Positions 28,898 to 31,248 of a stretch of 31,248 bases of DNA are shown here, piece by piece. Within the stretch, counting starts at the first letter, position 1, and every line of letters begins with the position of its first letter. The position numbers were made by a program, and so were the translations under genes. Source of the stretch: an uncultured Eubacteriales bacterium (GTDB lineage: Bacteria > Bacillota > Clostridia > Oscillospirales > Oscillospiraceae); NCBI GenBank assembly GCA_900544295.1, contig UQUO01000024.1, positions 1 to 31,248 of the forward strand, read 5' to 3'. The notes beneath the pieces were generated by a model. The model was not told the origin of the DNA and searched no databases. It saw nothing but the letters and a program-made list of their open reading frames with translations.

Positions 28898-29467
28898 ATG
28901 TCTCAGACCACCAAGAGGGCCATTGCGGCCTCGCTGAAGAAGCTACTCGAAACGACGCCGCTTTCCAAGATAACCATAGCCGACATCGCCGAGGACTGCT
29001 GCATAAGCCGCATGACTTTCTATTACCATTTCCAAGACATCTACGACCTTGTGAAATGGATATGCTTTGACGAAGGTTCGCGCGCGCTCTCCTGCATGGC
29101 AGACGGCGCCAGCTGGCAGGAGGGCTTCCGCTCGCTTTGCAGCTGCGTACTTGAAAACCGCGCCTTTTACGTGAACGTTTACCACTCTGTGCCGCGTGAG
29201 CAGCTGGAGAACCATCTTTACCGCGAGGTGTTTGGGCTGCTGTGCGGCTTTGTGGAGCAGGAGGCCCGTGGCGCGCAGATAAGCGAGCAGGACAAGGAAT
29301 TTATCGCTGACTTCTACAAATACGCCTTGGTCGGCGTGGTGCTCGACTGGGTCAAGGGCGGCATGCGCGAGACGCCGGAGCAGCTGACCGCCAAGCTCAG
29401 CCGCCTTTTAAACGGGCAATTCGCCCTTGCCATTGAAAACTTCCGGAGCGACGCCGTCCACGGCTGA
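28898..29467 (+). CDS. TetR/AcrR-family transcriptional regulator
   Basis: This 189-residue protein has an N-terminal TetR helix-turn-helix: TKRAIAASLKKLLETTPLSK, then ITIADIAEDCCISRMTFYYHF (quoted in parts, about 24-45) and DIYDLVKWI. The ligand-binding half (about 55-189) is of the TetR_C_8 (DhaS-like) type: FYVNVYHSVPREQLENHLY and a final YALVGVVLDWVKGGMRETPEQL region. I start at ATG 28898, 7 nt after GAGGAGGG; the ATG at 28865 precedes the transcription start. It diverges from the ABC exporter operon, which it probably controls. Some members of this group are activators or bind small keto compounds, so repression is not certain. Confidence 0.92.
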   Translation: MSQTTKRAIAASLKKLLETTPLSKITIADIAEDCCISRMTFYYHFQDIYDLVKWICFDEGSRALSCMADGASWQEGFRSLCSCVLENRAFYVNVYHSVPREQLENHLYREVFGLLCGFVEQEARGAQISEQDKEFIADFYKYALVGVVLDWVKGGMRETPEQLTAKLSRLLNGQFALAIENFRSDAVHG

Positions 29468-29484
29468 GCCGCTTCTTTACAAAA

Positions 29485-29524
29485 CCGCCGCTGTGATAAG
29501 TTTTTTATCACGGCGGCGTTTTTG
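29485..29524 (+). terminator. Intrinsic terminator of the TetR-family gene
   Basis: A 14-bp stem (about 29486-29499 and 29505-29518, one G-U pair) is followed by TTTTTG. It separates the regulator from the radical SAM gene. Confidence 0.92.
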
Positions 29525-29599
29525 CTTATATACCCGGAGCCTCCCAGCCTGTAAACTGTACGAAAACGCATTAAAACACAAATGAAAGGAGAAAACGTT

Positions 29600-30943
29600 G
29601 TGGACCTAGATACAAGACTAAAAAGAGCCGCGCTGTCCACCGCACTGAGCTACATAGGGAAAAACCCGGAGAAGAATGCCATCAAGCTCCTGGACTGGGT
29701 GGACGCCGCCGCCGGCGATGGCGAGCACAGCCTCAGATACCAGCGGGCAGCCTTCCGCAAGGTGCTTGAGGACCCCGGCAGCAACATGTACCAGCTCATC
29801 ATGAACGTCTTCCATGAGATCGACAGTGATGTGCTGAAGGCCATGTTTGAAAACTTCATCATAAACGCTAACGTCATCGGCACCCCCAAGCAGGCGGAGC
29901 TGCGCGAAAAATACGGCTGCAACATGCCCTGGGCCATTCTCATGGACCCCACGACAGCCTGCAACCTGCGCTGCATAGGCTGCTGGGCGGCAGACTACGG
30001 CAAGGCCCTGTCCATGAGCTATGAGGAGCTGAGCGATATCATCCGCCAGGGCAAGGAGCTGGGCATCTACATGTACCTCTTCTCCGGCGGCGAGCCGCTG
30101 ACGAGGAAGAAGGATATCATCAAGCTCTGCGAGGAGCACAGCGACTGCCAGTTCCTCGCCTTTACGAACGGCACGCTCATTGACAGCGACTTTGCCAGGG
30201 ACATGCTCCGGGTGAAAAACTTCGTCCCTGCCATCAGTGTCGAGGGCTTCGAGGCCGCGACGGACGCGCGGCGCGGCGAAGGCACCTACCGCGCCGTCAT
30301 GTCCGCCATGGCGACCCTCAAAGCGTACAGGCTGCCCTTCGGCGTCTCCTGCTGCTACACCTCGCAGAACATCGACTCCCTGAGCTCTGAGGAGTTCTTT
30401 GACCACATCATAAGCTGCGGCGCAAAGTTCGCCTGGTTTTTCCACTACATGCCGGTGGGCGTGGACGCTGTGACTGAGCTGCTCCCGAGTCCCGAGCAGC
30501 GTGAGCACATGTACCACAAGCTGCGCGAGTACCGCGCAACAAAGCCCATCTTCCCCATCGACTTCCAGAACGACGGCGAATTCGTCGGCGGCTGCGTCGC
30601 CGGCGGACGGAGCTACCTGCACATCAGCGCCGGCGGCGACATAGAGCCCTGCGCTTTCATACACTATTCAGACTCCAACATCCGGGAGAAGAGCCTGCTC
30701 GATGCCCTGCGCTCCCCGCTCTTCATGGCCTATCACGACAACCAGCCCTTCAACTGCAACCACCTGCGCCCCTGCCCGATGCTGGAGAATCCGGAGAAGC
30801 TGCAGAAGATGGTCATCGAATCCGGTGCACACTCCACGGATATGCAATCTCCGGAATTTGTGGGCCATCTGTGCGAAAAGTGCACCCACTATGCCGAAGC
30901 CTGGGCGCCAGCTGCCGAGCGTCTCTGGCACAAGGAGCCCTGA
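29600..30943 (+). CDS. Radical SAM protein with C-terminal SPASM-like cysteines
   Basis: I start at GTG 29600, 8 nt after AAAGGAG; the ATG at 29582 overlaps the ribosome site. The 447-residue protein has a helical N-terminal region of about 110 residues, then the radical SAM cluster C121-x3-C125-x2-C128 (CNLRCIGC) and the SAM-binding stretch YLFSGGEPLTR. A C-terminal cysteine set follows (GGCVAGG, EPCAFIH, CNHLRPCPM, CEKCTHY), which suggests at least one further iron-sulfur cluster of SPASM/twitch type. SPASM members modify peptides, make heme d1-type or PQQ-type cofactors, or act as maturases. No precursor peptide or partner gene is visible, so the substrate is unknown. No clear promoter was found in 29525-29599. 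Confidence 0.88.
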   Translation: MDLDTRLKRAALSTALSYIGKNPEKNAIKLLDWVDAAAGDGEHSLRYQRAAFRKVLEDPGSNMYQLIMNVFHEIDSDVLKAMFENFIINANVIGTPKQAELREKYGCNMPWAILMDPTTACNLRCIGCWAADYGKALSMSYEELSDIIRQGKELGIYMYLFSGGEPLTRKKDIIKLCEEHSDCQFLAFTNGTLIDSDFARDMLRVKNFVPAISVEGFEAATDARRGEGTYRAVMSAMATLKAYRLPFGVSCCYTSQNIDSLSSEEFFDHIISCGAKFAWFFHYMPVGVDAVTELLPSPEQREHMYHKLREYRATKPIFPIDFQNDGEFVGGCVAGGRSYLHISAGGDIEPCAFIHYSDSNIREKSLLDALRSPLFMAYHDNQPFNCNHLRPCPMLENPEKLQKMVIESGAHSTDMQSPEFVGHLCEKCTHYAEAWAPAAERLWHKEP

Positions 30944-31014
30944 GTCAAAGCCCTGTCCCCCCATGCCCGGTTTGCGTCTGCCGGATCTCCCCCCCTGCGG
31001 AGGCGTGTACGGGC

Positions 31015-31239
31015 TGCGGGCGGCTTAGGCCGCCCGCAAAGGGGGAACCCCCGGCGAGGGTTCCCCCTTTACCCCCTCCTGCGCTTCTTTGGCATAGAGA
31101 AACGCCCAGGGGCTCCGCCCCTGGACCCCGCCCGCTTTTTTGTAAAAAAGCGGGGCAAAAAACTTTTAAACGCCAGTCTACATCCGACCCAAACCCCTCG
31201 CCCCTGGGGCGAGTGATCCAATCCGTCCGCGAAGCGGAC
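31015..31239. repeat. Hairpin-dense intergenic block at the right end
   Basis: Six inverted repeats follow one another: 31015-31024/31029-31038 (10 bp); 31038-31050/31058-31070 (13 bp); 31106-31113/31117-31124 (8 bp, loop TCC); 31131-31141/31144-31154 (11 bp, CCCGC plus T-run against A-run plus GCGGG); 31197-31204/31206-31213 (8 bp); and 31225-31230/31234-31239 (6 bp, loop GAA). The style matches the block at 13384-13586, including the related GTCCGC-GAA-GCGGAC and CGTCCGCC-AAA-GGCGGACG hairpins. Some may act as terminators for the radical SAM gene. No gene is visible from 30944 to the end. Confidence 0.8.
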
Positions 31240-31248
31240 ACCTTAGCG

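Noticed and set aside
1..31248. tRNA, rRNA, insertion sequence or integrase genes
   Set aside because: I saw no cloverleaf, rRNA segment, transposase or recombinase motif on either strand.

Overview
The window is GC-rich (clearly above 60% by eye) and reads as a low-redundancy Bacillota chromosome, most likely class Clostridia and an Oscillospiraceae-type gut anaerobe. The grounds are strong AGGAGG ribosome sites, frequent TTG/GTG starts, sigma-A promoters of the TTGACA-17-TATAAT kind, a pyrimidine-nucleoside phosphorylase, DUF1292 and DUF2975 proteins, BlaI/BlaR1, and a 6S-like RNA. The taxonomic call is inference. The first 42 bases are not biological: they end in the Illumina Nextera read-1 adapter with the Tn5 mosaic end, so the true sequence starts at base 43 and the left edge is a contig end.

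Layout. Bases 43-4295 (minus strand) hold a phage packaging cassette: small terminase, large terminase, a small membrane protein, portal and a scaffold-like protein cut by the contig end. It sits directly downstream of ilvA (threonine ammonia-lyase, minus), which has its own promoter and terminator. On the other side of ilvA is a divergent Ala-rich protein that also looks phage-derived. Next come a CaiB/BaiF CoA-transferase (plus), then on the minus strand a 95-residue conserved protein with an SH3b-NlpC/P60 endopeptidase, and a class A penicillin-binding protein. Two small plus-strand genes follow (a signal-anchored protein and a DUF1292 protein), then a 6S-like RNA and a cluster of perfect hairpins.

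Bases 13627-18502 are minus-strand envelope and regulatory genes: a blaI-blaR1-type pair with two operator dyads, and a four-gene operon (DUF2975, XRE regulator, second DUF2975-like protein, lipoprotein) preceded by two matching operator dyads. Plus-strand genes at 18580-21589 encode an unknown protein and an operon of nucleoside phosphorylase, metallo-beta-lactamase-fold hydrolase and small membrane protein. An SGNH hydrolase follows on the minus strand. An OmpR-type response regulator/histidine kinase pair diverges from a PepSY-domain gene across an intergenic region with two mirrored pairs of 11-bp direct repeats.

Bases 24933-29467 are a regulated drug-exporter locus. Two ABC half-transporters with complementary degenerate ATP sites form a predicted heterodimer. 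Their mRNA leader carries a 24-codon leader peptide and an intrinsic terminator just before the first gene. A TetR-family gene diverges from a promoter whose -35 box is only 17 bp from that of the ABC operon. A radical SAM protein and a second hairpin-rich intergenic block close the window. The most interesting unexplained signals are the leader-peptide attenuator of the ABC exporter, the two-component direct-repeat architecture, the XRE/DUF2975 operator pair, the two hairpin-dense intergenic blocks, and the phage packaging cassette abutting ilvA without any visible integration or lysogeny genes.
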